In this document: positions 1 through 11,354 of the stretch, in pieces
Layout: every line of letters begins with the position of its first letter
How positions within the stretch are numbered: position 1 is the first letter of the stretch
Position numbers and translations under genes: made by a program
Notes under the pieces: model-generated
The model's database searches: none
Seen by the model: the letters and a program-made list of their open reading frames with translations, nothing else
Told to the model about the DNA's origin: nothing
Assembly (NCBI GenBank): GCA_000310025.1
Contig: FN649741.1
Span: 3,998,894-4,062,893 of the forward strand
From: Ectocarpus siliculosus
Lineage: Eukaryota > Sar > Phaeophyceae > Ectocarpales > Ectocarpaceae
DNA: 64,000 bases
Reading direction: 5' to 3'

Positions 1-343
1 AAAGGGGCTTGATCACGCCCTCGTGGAGAGCTCGTCGGAGGGGCAAGGGGGGGCGAGGAGTACAGGAACAAGTCGGCCGCCGCCCGCGGCAGGAACGGCG
101 CCGCGGGCAACAGCACCGCCGCTAGCGCTTCAAGTATCCCCCCGCCCCGCCACAAAACGCGCACGAACTCCCCCGCCGCCAGGGTTAGGGGCGCCTCGCT
201 CTGGCCCAGGGCGGAGGTGAGGGCGAACGCGGCCACGCACCCGTCCCCCAGGTGTCCCACGGTAAACCCGTCCATCTGCGGGACGGGTGGCTCGCCGGTG
301 GTAGCCGACGGGGACTGTTCGCGGTCCGAGCGCACGACGTATC

Positions 344-416
<73 letters not shown>

Positions 417-2123
417 CGTGGAAAAAGGAGCGTTGGCGGGGTTCGGGGAGGGGAGGGGGTACTCTTGCATGCCTTAGCGGTTAGAGCATTCACCACGCAC
501 CACGCGTCTTCGAGAGGACGGAGCATTGTTCCCACAGGATCGATCACCGATGGCCAATCGTTCCTTCCTACTTTGCCAAAGGTGGCTCAATAACGTCTTC
601 CCTGGTCTATGTATCCTATCGATATCACTTCCCGCCTTCAACCCACTTCCTATGCCCCAGTACAGCTACCGTCTTTTCCTGGCTTTTCCACGCCTCAGAC
701 ATCTCCCTGTATCTTCCTTCTACTTTTCCCAGCTCAGTCATGTACATTTCCCTCTCCCTCTTGTCCAATGAACATTCCGCAACTACATGAACCTCCATTC
801 ACTGTAAAGACTTCAACACATCCCGTTCGACTGTGGTCATGTCTCGTATGGGTAGTCTTCCTGTGTTTTTAATTTATGTTTCCTAATGAACCCGGTCTTC
901 GCACTCGGAGCCGCATTCACATTTGAACTTGTCGTCTTCATCGCCTACCTTCTTAATCTTCGTCTACGCATCTGTGTATCGCCTACCGGCGGCGTGTTTC
1001 AAACGAAAGGCAGCCGCAAGGCGAGACGCGAAGGGGAAGACAAGGAGTGCACACGCACCCCATCAACACATGAAAGAAAAGGTTGTTTTTTCGTAGTCAC
1101 GGATGTCGACGAGCTCGTGACGTCGTACGTACGACGTTTTTCAGCAACGAAGGTCACGTTTCCGACAAAAGGCTGCGGCAAACAAGATACTGGTGCCCCA
1201 TGTGTGAGGCTGGGAATGTGTTACCCCGGCGAATGGTACAACGTGCTGAGGTCGCTGGAATACTTACGTTCCCGGGAATATGTCCAACAACGCTGATTAA
1301 ACTCGAGAAGTACAGTAATACCTCCCCCCCCCCCTCCTTCATGCGACTCGCCGAATACCTCACGGTGCTTCGCGCTTGGTGATGTGAGAGCCTGGTCCGG
1401 TAAGAACCCGGCGTGCTCCGTCCCGGCTCTGTAGGGATGTGAGGTCAACGGTCTAACGACTACGGCGTGCACAACTATGAGTACACCCCCCCCCCCTTCC
1501 CATCATCCTCTCGCTACGCACGCATCCTACAGCCAACATACGTGCTACACCCTGCGACACCCTTGCTCGGAACGGTGGATCACGAGCTCCACAAGGTCAA
1601 AGGGTAGGTATCGACTGATGCCGCCCGCCCGAATCGAAGAACGGTCAGCCGCGGCATCATGTAGTTAAGGTGTCGTGAGGTATTATAGCAGCGGCACTGT
1701 CCGAGACGGGCGCTAAATACCGGGGTAACCGCATCATTGCAGCACGGGGCAGACTCAATCTGTGCTGGATGGCTAGGGGTTTTACCACCCCAGCTGAGCG
1801 AATCGCATTTCCTCAGGCAACCTTAACTCCGAACCTAACATGGAAGTTCGAATGTTTTCCAACAAACAACGGTTTGTTTGTGTCCATTTTGTGCTCTTTC
1901 AACATGCCTGCCCTTTTCGGGCAGGGACGACGAGGAGACGGGAACCAACAAAGCGAAAAAACAATGTGGCGTGGAATAACTGATTCATGAAGGACGATGC
2001 TACGCTGTGCCAGGATCGAGTTGGTGCAAAACCCATTGCACGGGGAAGAGAAATGATTAAAATAATTACTTGTGCTTCTCTAGATTGCAAGAGGTCTCGG
2101 GGTGGTTGTTCTATCAAAAATAA

Positions 2124-2171
<48 letters not shown>

Positions 2172-4181
2172 AATTCTCCTTTGCTTTTCCCTCTCACCGG
2201 TACGTCAGCCCGAACAGCGCGCCCTGCGCGAAGCCCGCCGCCAGGCCGAACAGGAGGGACGACCCCGCCGGCTCTGGCGCCGCCAGCGCCTCTCGCAAGA
2301 GCCCCCCGGGAAGCAAGGCCCCGGCTCCCACCGCAAGCAGGCGCGAGGCCGCTCCGACGGACCCGCACAGGACGGCGGCGCGCACGCTCTCCAGCTTCTG
2401 CTCGAACAGGAAGTCGCTGTCGTGGTGGTGCTGCTGGCGTCGACAGCGCGAGGCCTGGCCGGTTTGCGTTGCACCGGTTTTTGGGGGTACCTGGAGGGGG
2501 GGGGGTGCGGAGGAATTCGCGCGCGGCGGAAGGAGAAGAGACATCCAAGTGGTGCTTGATGAATGGGGGGGTGCGGAGGAATTCAGTCGCGGGAGGAGCG
2601 AAACGGTGCTTGGTTTTCGAACGCAACGAACGAAGCCGCGAGCAAAGCCTTTGGAGCGGAATCGTAGGGTGCCACACAGGATAACACACGCGGTTGGTAA
2701 ACGCTTGTTGGGGGCTTTTACGGACATGTGGTCACCCGCGCCGGGTGTGTTGTATCGCACACTCATCGCCGTTGATGTCATGTCGAGCCGCCACAAACAA
2801 TTAATCACGGGATGCGGTGTTCCGCGAGGTGCGTGGAATCGTTTCCGGGTGTAGTACGCTGGGTGGCTTGCGGTAGGTGACGATCGGCGGGTGTCAACGC
2901 ACAAGGGCTCGCGCGATATGCAAACAATATCCTAGCATCTCTCGTCCGTTGCCTTTGGCACAACAATCGGCACGCGCGTCTTTGGTGTGTATTACATGAA
3001 AAACAAACACGCGCTCGCCACGACGAGTTTAAGACTTCGTACTGCGGGTATGCATAGATCGAACGCGAATGAATATGCTCCTCCGGCGGCTGGTTCGTAC
3101 TTACGGCACATGCCATATGCATATGCTAGCTAGACGTGGAAACACATTCAATGCGGGCAGTCCCTTCTGTCCGTCAGACCGACACCCTACAGCAGTAGGT
3201 TGGCGTATACACGTACTTTGCAGCACAGCAAGGTTAGAGAAGCAAAATCTTGCCCGCTGCGATGTTTTCTTCCTGTCTTGTTTGCACCTCGTGACGCTGC
3301 TGTGTTGGGGCAGACTCACTGTGTGCTGCTGCTGCTATACATAACACGTTGCACCGACCGTCGAGTTCAGCTGTATTACAGCAGTAGTCTGATGCCACTG
3401 CCGCGCAATGTGGACGCGGCGAAACGAAACATTGTACTTCAGACTATTTCGTTGTGGGTATGAGCTGCACATGTTTCGCGGCAAACAGAGCCGACACAAC
3501 TGCAGGCTTATGGTAGAGGGCAACCTGTAGGTCGCGGCAGTCATCGATGCCGATCCGATAACCCGTGGGCATGATTGCCCTATTGCTGAACCACTCTTGC
3601 CCCTCCTGCGATCCCTCATTTTCATGCGCGATCATCATCGACACATGTAGTCTACGTCTGCTGTCGGACTACAGCAGTACCTTGCTTGATGACAGTCGCG
3701 TCCAGGCATTGCAAAACACGTCGCGTCCCGACAATACCCAACATCTGCTCGCAACCTTTACCTGTGTCTGAGCGATCGAAGATTGCGCATCGCCGGGTTC
3801 ATCGGCGGCACCAACAGCGCCGCCGGCAGCACTCGCACTATTCGCTGCTCCATCTCCTCTCTCCGGTGCTGCTCCGTTTCGTCCGGCTGATGATGACATA
3901 GCCAACGGCCGGGTCTGCTGTGACGCTGCCCCTCGGTGTCGCTGGCGGTGTCTGCACCCTGCTACAGCTGCCCTGGCAGGCCAGAACGAGCTACCACTGC
4001 TGCTGCTACGCCGCCGCTGGAGCGCAGCAGTAGCAGGCAGCAGCAACGGCGATGAGCATAATAGAGCAGGTTGCTGTTGAACCGGCGGCGCCGGTGCAAA
4101 CGACAGCGCCGATTCGAATAAGAGAACCGAGGCAACGAATCGTACGGCATTGCGCTGCCATCTTGCTGAGACGAACATCAA
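1..4181 (-). CDS. Plastid-targeted membrane protein of unknown function (3 exons visible, 3' end off window)
   Basis: Exons 4181-3762, 2433-2198 and 342-<1. The phases fit: the first junction is phase 0 and the second is phase 2. Exon 1 starts with ATG and a hydrophobic signal peptide ending in the heterokont cleavage motif ALS/FAPAP. A Ser/Arg/Ala-rich transit-like stretch follows, so plastid import across the four-membrane envelope is likely. Exons 2 and 3 encode Gly/Ala/Leu-rich hydrophobic segments (LLFGLAAGFAQGALFGLTYR, then YVVRSD, then VGHLGDGCVAAFALTSALGQ), which look like an integral membrane protein. The LFGLTYR/YVVR run is restored exactly across the second junction, supporting the model. 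It loosely recalls conserved cyanobacterial and chloroplast membrane proteins of unknown function, but I cannot name the family. The acceptor of intron 2 lies inside a CT/CA microsatellite. The gene is divergent from the IQ-motif gene, 80 bp away. Confidence 0.75.
344..416. repeat. (TG)n/(GA)n dinucleotide microsatellite at a splice acceptor
   Basis: On the plus strand, about 8 TG units are followed by about 30 slightly interrupted GA units. On the minus strand this reads (CT)n(CA)n and ends in CAG at the start of exon 3 of the plastid-protein gene. It therefore supplies the pyrimidine tract and the acceptor of that intron. Confidence 0.9.
2125..2170. repeat. (CTG)15 trinucleotide repeat in an intron
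   Basis: An uninterrupted CTG run of about 15 units lies just downstream of the donor site of intron 2 in the minus-strand plastid-protein gene. It is intronic: the long alanine or leucine runs it yields when translated are not part of the gene model. Confidence 0.9.
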
Positions 4182-4261
4182 CCCACACTCTGCCTCACAC
4201 TCACTACTAGCCTCGCTCTATGTGTGTACGGCTGCGTGCATGTGACACCTTGTGACACCGT
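4182..4261. promoter_or_regulatory. 80-bp divergent intergenic region (putative bidirectional promoter)
   Basis: Only 80 bp separate the minus-strand ATG at 4181 from the plus-strand ATG at 4262. I see no TATA box, so the promoter elements probably overlap the two 5' regions. If either gene has an upstream noncoding exon, the real distance between transcription starts differs. Confidence 0.5.
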
Positions 4262-7237
4262 ATGGGGGGCATCGCAGCCGGTACTCTGCGAGAGGCATAC
4301 ATACGTGGCTCTGTTTGGATCTTTGTGCCGGAAAGGATCCAAGTCGAGCTCGGTTGTGACTTTAAGCCTGATGCACGACGTGGTGATGGCGACATGTTGC
4401 CTAGGGTAGCAAGTCCCGCAGCAGTAGCGACGGCAGGTACCACTGGTGATGCTTCCGACAAGGCACCACTGTTGTCGATAAAGCGTGGCAAGTTGGGCAC
4501 GGATGATTCGGCAGCGTCGTGGCTCCGTGGTGACGGGACAACCGCCGAAAATGGCGAGGATTGGGACCACTGGGCAACCGCTGGGAAGTCCCTCATGCTA
4601 ACCGGTGGTGGAGTAATGCCTGGGACAAGCCCACTGCCAGCACCAGCGTTACTGGATGTCTTCGATGACAGAGAAGGTGGCGAGCGCGGCGTTCGCCCAA
4701 TTCCAACCTCACCTCTCAACAACAACGACATGTCGGTGCTGCAGCCCAGCAAGCAGCAGCAGCGGCAGCACCAACGGCGGCAACAACAACTGCAAATCAA
4801 AAGCGGCAACAGAAGGCCAAGGCCGAAAGACAAGCGAAAGCGGCAACCACGAAAGAGAACAGAGGCGGAGAACGACCTCTTCACCAGCTTCACCCTCAAC
4901 AGAGACCCTCAAACCTCCAAGTACCTTCCCTACGACGAAATCGTTTACCCGAAGCTCTTCAACCGCCCACAGGAGGCCCGCCGAGGACAACCAGCCCTGC
5001 CGAAGACAGGCCTACAACCCGTCCCCGCTGGTCCTCGTCTTGGCGGTGGTGCTTCTTTGGGAGCCGTTGCGGCACCGGTCGGCGATGGCAAGAGAGACGC
5101 CGCCATGGTGGCGGCGGCCGAGCTCGACAGCATGTGGGTAGTGGGGTTCGTCGAGGACGCCCGGCGGCACCAGAAAGACATGCTCTTGCGAGACCTTCGA
5201 GACTTCGTGCGCCTCCCGGGGTCCACCGTTCTCCCTGGGGCACACGCAGCGCTCGCCGCCATCAGCTTGATGGGGCAGCCGACGAGCTTCAACTCTACTC
5301 CTCCACCCGATTCTAGAGCAAAGGCGGTGTCATCGTCCTCACCGGCAGCCGAAGGCCACGACAGACGTGGAGCAGATGATGGTGACGACGACAGCGGCAA
5401 TCTCTACGGGAGTGCTGCAGCCAAGTTCAGGTCCTCCGCAGGGAAGAACGCGCTGACCGACCTCGAATGTCTGCGGCTGCGCGAGCTAGAAACGAGACTT
5501 TCCCAAGAATCGCTGGGGGTCAAGGACGCGGACGTGCGCCACCACGCTGGGGTCCAGGCCTACGGAGCCGCCAACCGCAAGCTGCGCAAGATCCTGGGCG
5601 GCGCCCGCCCCCCTTTCATGGGGCCAGCGATAAAGAGCGAGGGGCTGGAGGCGGTGTTCCAGCGGAACCGAGAGGAGCGCGCCGCCGCCACGCGCATCCA
5701 GCAGCTATACAAGCACTACTTCCGCCGCAAGCGCTTCCGGCAGATGACGCTGCAGCTGCAGGGCGTCGTCAAGATCCAGGCCCTGGCCCGAGGCGTCCTC
5801 GCGCGCAGGTTCGTGGCCGAGTGGTACGCCCGCCGGAGCGTCATGGTCCTCGCCTGGCAGAACATCATCCGTCGCATGCTGAGCAACATCCGGTGGAGGC
5901 GCCGCCTCGCCCTGGAGCAAGGAGCGGCCTCCAAGATCCAGGCGGCGGCCAGGGCGCGGGCGGGGCGCCAGAGGGCCCACGCCACCAAGGTCGACCTCGC
6001 GGCGCTCCGCATCCAGTGCCTCTGGCGAGGATCCGTCGACCGGGCGAGGGTGGACCGCCTCTGGCTCGGCGCCTTGGCCACCAGGATACAGGGCCTCGTG
6101 CGCGTGATGGTGGCGAAGAGGGTGATCGGGCGCACGCGGCGCATCCGCAACGGGGCGGCGCGGTCGATCCAGCGGAACTTCCGGGGGACCGTGGCGAGGA
6201 AGGTCATGGTCGGGCTGATCTGGGCGCGCAGCATGGAGCGCAGGAGGGACTTCTTGAGGGTGCTCGCGGCGGAGGAGGAGTGGGAGAGGGAGAACATGGA
6301 GATCAAGCAGCGAAGGAGTCGCAGGATGATGCTGGAGGAGAAGCTGGAGGCCGCCGCGGAGGCCGAGGCAGCGGCACACGCCGCAGTCTTCGAGCTTGAG
6401 GTGCGTTTGGGTTTTGCGTCACAGGTGGAGCGGCCAGGGGGGTAAGGACGGCTAAATATCATGGCTGGGTTTACGTGACGTCCGCGGCACACCCACTAAG
6501 AGTAAAGCGGAATTCGCTGTCAGACGAATGAGGTTACACGGAAGGTGTATACTTTGTGCTTATTGCTGGGTGCAAACCAATCGCTAGGTAGATGCATTTG
6601 ACTGGTCAAGCACGTGCTACGTACCGACGTTCGTCTTGTGAAGGGCCGCGCTTTGTCAGAATCGTTCAGCGCGGCTGCCTTCGTAGGCCGTCAAGGGGAC
6701 TACGCCTTTTGATGCATCGAGTATCAAAACGATGTCAGCAGCAGGAGGGACAAGGTCACGGTTGACTGGTACAGCTAGCGTGTTCGACATCGACCTCATG
6801 GAACAGTCTCTCTCCCTCGACCAACAGACCTGCAACAAAACACCGCAAAAAAACATGCGCACGCCAAACACCAACACGCCCGCCCCTCACCTTGACAAAC
6901 GCAACACTCTACCGCCACTTCTCGCCCAATACCAACCATCTGCTGCCCTCCCCCCACAACCCTACCATCCTCCAATCAGAGCAACGAGCAAGAGCTCAAG
7001 ACGCAGAGGATGATGCTGAGCCCTCGGGCCCTGCAGCAGGGCTGGAAAGAGGAGCTGGACAGCAACATCGGCCAACACAAGGAGTGGATCACGAAGAGGA
7101 AGCTCGAGGCGGTGTTCGAGGCGAGCCTTCCCGCACGAGAGCTCGAGGAGCAGGTAAGACACGAAGAGAGCTGTTGGTCTTGCGTTAACAGCCGGTTTTC
7201 TCATAACAACAACAACAGCAACAACAACAACAGCAGC

Positions 7238-7328
<91 letters not shown>

Positions 7329-9926
7329 ACAACAACAACGACGACAATAACGATGATGTCTCTCCTATCTGTCATCGTTACAGGTCGAGCGGCGGGACTG
7401 GTTGTTCTCGGAGAGGAAGCGGCAGGCGGCGCGGCTGGCCCGCTGGAGGGACACGGAGATGGCGGAGATCTTCGACAGGGAAGCCCGCAAGCGCTTCGAC
7501 GACCAGCACCTGCAGAACCGACACAAGGTGGGTGTGGCCTGCCTGCTTGTTCCTGCCCAGTGCAGAAGACGTACAAGTAAGGCGCTAGCATCGATGCAAG
7601 TTTTGGTGCTACTGCGGGTGCTGCCTCTGTCTTTCGTTGCTTTGTCTGCTGTCGCCATGGCGTTCTGACTCGACCATGGGTAGGCGAGGAACACGCAGCA
7701 ACCCACCACGAACGAACGAACGAACGAACGAACGAACGAACGGACGGACGAACGAACGAACGAACGAACGAATGAACGAAAACATGTTTCAGCAGAGTAA
7801 ACGATTAATACATCCCGCAAGCCAACAGATCCATCACACGCAACAACAAAAAACAGGTGGCGGATGAGAAGCGCAAGTGGGCGGTGCGGCACGTGACTCA
7901 CTCCGGAAAGCCCGATAAGCTCAAGGCCAGGCGACGAAGCAGGCCGTGGGAGGCCACGCAAGACCGCACCGAGGAGGTTCTAAAGGAGGTGAGATGGTTC
8001 AAGACGCGGAACGCCACCGTGGTTAAACTCATGTCCGGAGTTTTTTTCGGTGGAACCGCCGTGTTCGTTCATGTCACGACTTGCGGTGGGCGGCTTGGGT
8101 GGGCGAGTGGTTGGGATTGGTGGATGGGTGATACATACCTCCTTTGCCGGTCGAGCCCAAAAAATGCTTCAACCTAGTAAATTCTGTTGCGTTTGCCTCA
8201 CCTGATCCATCCGTGTTTCGTCGTTTCTGATAATGATCTAGAACGCCTATAGCTCTTCGCCCCCGTACCCCCTGACCCTCGCCATCCGCTCACTATTGTA
8301 ACCCCGATCGTTTCCCACTCTCTCCGCTCCCACAAGGTTGCCACGGGCGGCGCCGTGGATCTGTTCGCGTACGATCGCTCTCCGGAGGAAGCGCTGGAGC
8401 ACATCCGAAGGAATAGGAGCGTACGAGACGAAGGAGGTGTCAACGGCGGCAGTGGAGGTGGCGATGGTGGTAACGACGGCCTATCGAAGAGCGGGACGCT
8501 CGAGCAAGTCATGGCGCGGTTGCAGCTACAAAGTCACATCAACCAGGTTTGGTTCGAAGGACGCGGCACCGCCAACACAGGGGCATCTCTCGCCGTCGTG
8601 TTGTACTCGTTCCTTGCGGTTGGTGTGCGTGTTGCGACGCAACTTTGGCGGTTGATTTTCTCGTCCTCACGCCGTTCCACAGCATCGGACCTTACGGTGC
8701 CGAACCGTGCCACAAGCCACACCATGCTCCGGGATTTCGCCCTCTACTTCGGCCGCGCGTCCTCCTCGTCGTGCAGGTGGCGCAGTTCGAAGAAATCATG
8801 CGTCCGGCCAAGGACATCGTGACGTCATTGGGGCTCCAGCCTCTGCTCGCCAAGGATCACGACCGCCGAAACGCCGCCGCCGCCGCCGCCGTTAATAAGC
8901 CCGTGGCAAGCCCTGTTGCTACCGCCGCGGTTGCCTCAGACCCCCCGCTCGATCTGATGCCGTCACCACCATCTCAAGCAGGAGGGGTGGCAGCCGCGAC
9001 GTCGGTAGGGGGGCCACCAGAAGAAGAGGTTCGTGAGGAAGGGGAGCAGGGAGGAGAGGCAGGCTCGTCGCCGAGGGTTTCTTCCCCTTCGGCGGCTTCG
9101 GCGGCTGCGCCGGCGGCGGCGGCGGTCGCCAGGAAGGAGCGTTCGCGCCCCGCGGCGGCCGGGTTTTCCGAAAGGTGTGCAAAGTTCAACAACACCTTGC
9201 AAAACGGTCTGTGTAAGGAAGAGAGAGGGAATCGACAAACAACAACAGTGTCGCAACGGCGATTTCCATCTTCGCCGTACGGGGAACGTTCTTCAGGAAC
9301 GGGATGGCTAGTGGTGGAGCTTACTTCATACTGGCAGCGCGCTTTTTCAAGTTTTGTCGAGGATTGAAGCACGCAGCGTCCACCCTCAAGCTCCGCTTCA
9401 CTCTTCTCTCTGCCGCCACCCGTGCCGGCCCAAATCGATCCGTACAAAACTCCCCAAAAAATAAACGTCAACAGCTCTTTTCATTCAACCACGATTGAGA
9501 ATATCTTGCACTCCCCTTCTGCCCTCCGTTTCCCCTCTAAATGCATACCCCCTCCCTGCTTGGCCAACAACAAACCACCCCCGAAAACCCACAATATTCA
9601 GGTATGGGGCGGCGGCGTCCACACCTCCGGGTCCTCCCCCTTCTGCGGGTACCGGTGGAACTCCCGTCCCGATAGAGTGGGGCGAGGAGGCGAGGATCAA
9701 GGCAAGGCAGCGGCAGCGGCGGTTACACATGCTGGCGATGGAGGGGAGGAGAGCGGCGTCGGCGACGAGGGACGGGGGTGGGGAGCGAGAGGGGCTGCCG
9801 GACTCGAGATCAGCGAGCAGAGTGCCGTGGCTCTTGCTTGATGAGCTGGACGCGGAGAAGCAAAAACTGATGGTAAGGGAAAAAAGAACGCTAAAGGAGG
9901 TGTTGGTGCCAAAGATGAACGGTTGA
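4262..9926 (+). CDS. IQ-motif (calmodulin-binding) coiled-coil protein, 7 exons, 1173 aa
   Basis: Exons 4262-6400, 6980-7153, 7384-7527, 7857-7988, 8337-8546, 8777-9174 and 9602-9926. The total is 3522 nt with no internal stop. An in-frame TGA at 4253 precedes the ATG. Residues ~155-180 are Gln-rich. Residues ~475-665 carry six IQ motifs, for example TRIQQLYKHYFRRKRF, VKIQALARGVLARRF, LRIQCLWRGSVDRAR and RSIQRNFRGTVARK. IQ motifs bind calmodulin or centrin through an amphipathic helix. After them come charged helices (EEEWERENMEIKQRRSRRMM), likely coiled coil, and a Pro/Ala/Glu-rich tail. Exons 2-5 all join in phase 0. The last exon could instead end at a donor at 9873, but reading on to TGA at 9924 is simplest. 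Strings of IQ motifs plus coiled coil are frequent in cytoskeletal and ciliary proteins. The specific function is unknown. Confidence 0.8.
7206..7342. repeat. CAA/CAG-type trinucleotide and (CAACAG)n repeat in an intron
   Basis: Intron 2 of the IQ-motif gene (7154-7383) is largely an imperfect CAA/CAG array with a regular CAACAG hexamer core. It is bounded by a GTAAGA donor and a TTACAG acceptor, so the poly-Asn or poly-Gln reading is not coding. Confidence 0.85.
7710..7773. repeat. (AACG)n tetranucleotide repeat
   Basis: About 15 AACG units with a few GACG variants, inside intron 3 (7528-7856) of the IQ-motif gene. Confidence 0.9.
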
Positions 9927-9962
9927 TAATGTTCGCGGTTGTGACAGCGCTTGCTGTAGGTT

Positions 9963-9994
<32 letters not shown>

Positions 9995-11354
9995 GCCGTG
10001 ATATCATTGATGGTGCCGCAGTAGCGCTGTTGCTTATTCTCTTCTGTAACAGTACACTAATACCTCCCTCACCCCCTCCTGTATTCTCCTCGTGCTCTCT
10101 GTTGCTTGTATCATGTGCCTTCGCCTGTATTTTCTACCTCTCCTGCTGTGCGCTTTTCCCGCCAGTTGTGCAAGGTTGCCTGGAGATGACACCGGCTTCC
10201 TATCGGCCAGCCTGAGGCAGTGAGCGGTAGAAGCTGTCTGTCTCCCGATCTATCTTGTCCAAGCTAACCGATCGCAGTGTCTAGTCCAAGTTGTGAGCGG
10301 TGTGTACCGAAGGGATCCAAATAAAGTCAGTCCCGATTCGGAGTCGAGGACATGATCTCGCTGCGCGGGAGGACATGCGTGCCACCATGAACGAACGTGC
10401 ACGCAAGCAAGCTACCCACGAGGTGGCAAAGCCCCGCACACATCGCATGGTGCCATGCGAAAAGACAGGGCTGCGCATTCCCGCGAGAATGCCAAAGAAG
10501 TACAGATGAAGAACAGAAACTGTTGGCTATGATATATTGATTTCCACCAGCCCGGCAGCGTGACAGACGTACACCCACGAGCACCGTCCGGAACGCCGTG
10601 TAAGCCTAATCATACCAACTAAGCCATCGAGCACGTGATTTCTCTTCTTCGGCTTCCCACCAAAACATTGTTGGCACACATCATCATCATCCAATAGCAC
10701 GCCGATTACCACAAAGTGCTTTGGCTGCTCTAGCATGGATCGAACTGCCGTGCAAATGCTCTCCGTGTCCTTCGCCGGTCGCCCGGCATGGAATGAAACC
10801 TCACAAGGCCCAGGGGACGAGCGCACTGACACTACATCAAAAATGCTTCGAAAGTATCTCGTAGACTCTACTGCTTCTCCATGGTCGTCTACAAGACGTG
10901 CTAGATGGACTGGTGTCTGCTAACACACCGGAGACGGCCAGCCGCTTTTTTCTCTTGGCAGCTGTCCCTTTTCGACCCATGCTTTCCTGAGAGCCCCAAA
11001 CTCCTCTATATATATGCACCCTTTTCTCCCATCCGCTTCGACAGAGACGAAACAGAAAATATTTTCCTCCCGCGTTCTTACAATTCGCGTTTTACCAACT
11101 CACACGTAGCGGAGAGCATAACGTCCAACACACACACACTGATATTCACGAACGCCACAACACGAAACAAAGAGGAACATACCACCTGACTTCTGGTGAT
11201 TTATTCGGCGTAACTCCTCCACATTGCACACCAACACGACCGTACTTCACTTCGACGAAGTCAATCGAACCAAAGGAAACCCATCGAACCCCCAAAAGCA
11301 ATAGGCCTGCCGACGTCGCGCACATGATACTTAAGTAATACGCCAAGCGATTTG
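9927..11354. other. Convergent intergenic region, no gene recognised
   Basis: This is the 3' flank of the IQ-motif gene and of the heat-shock gene. It contains a (GTT)n(GGT)n run at about 9960-9995. Short open frames at 10300-10510 and 10735-10920 have no recognisable protein features or splice continuity. I see no RNA gene. Confidence 0.5.

Noticed and set aside
2114-2689. 191-codon minus-strand frame with a long poly-Ala end
   Set aside because: It is a shifted frame over exon 2 of the plastid protein that runs into the intronic CTG repeat. The neighbouring frame shows the hydrophobic protein and correct splice sites.
5467-6399. 310-codon open frame on the plus strand (and 224-258-codon frames on the minus strand)
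   Set aside because: They overlap the IQ-repeat exon in other frames. The GC-rich coding bias opens all frames there, and only the IQ frame has real motifs.
7010-7588. Asn/Ser-rich 192-codon frame
   Set aside because: It reads through intron 2 of the IQ gene, whose CAA/CAG repeat gives Asn and Ser runs. Splice sites at 7154 and 7383 remove it.
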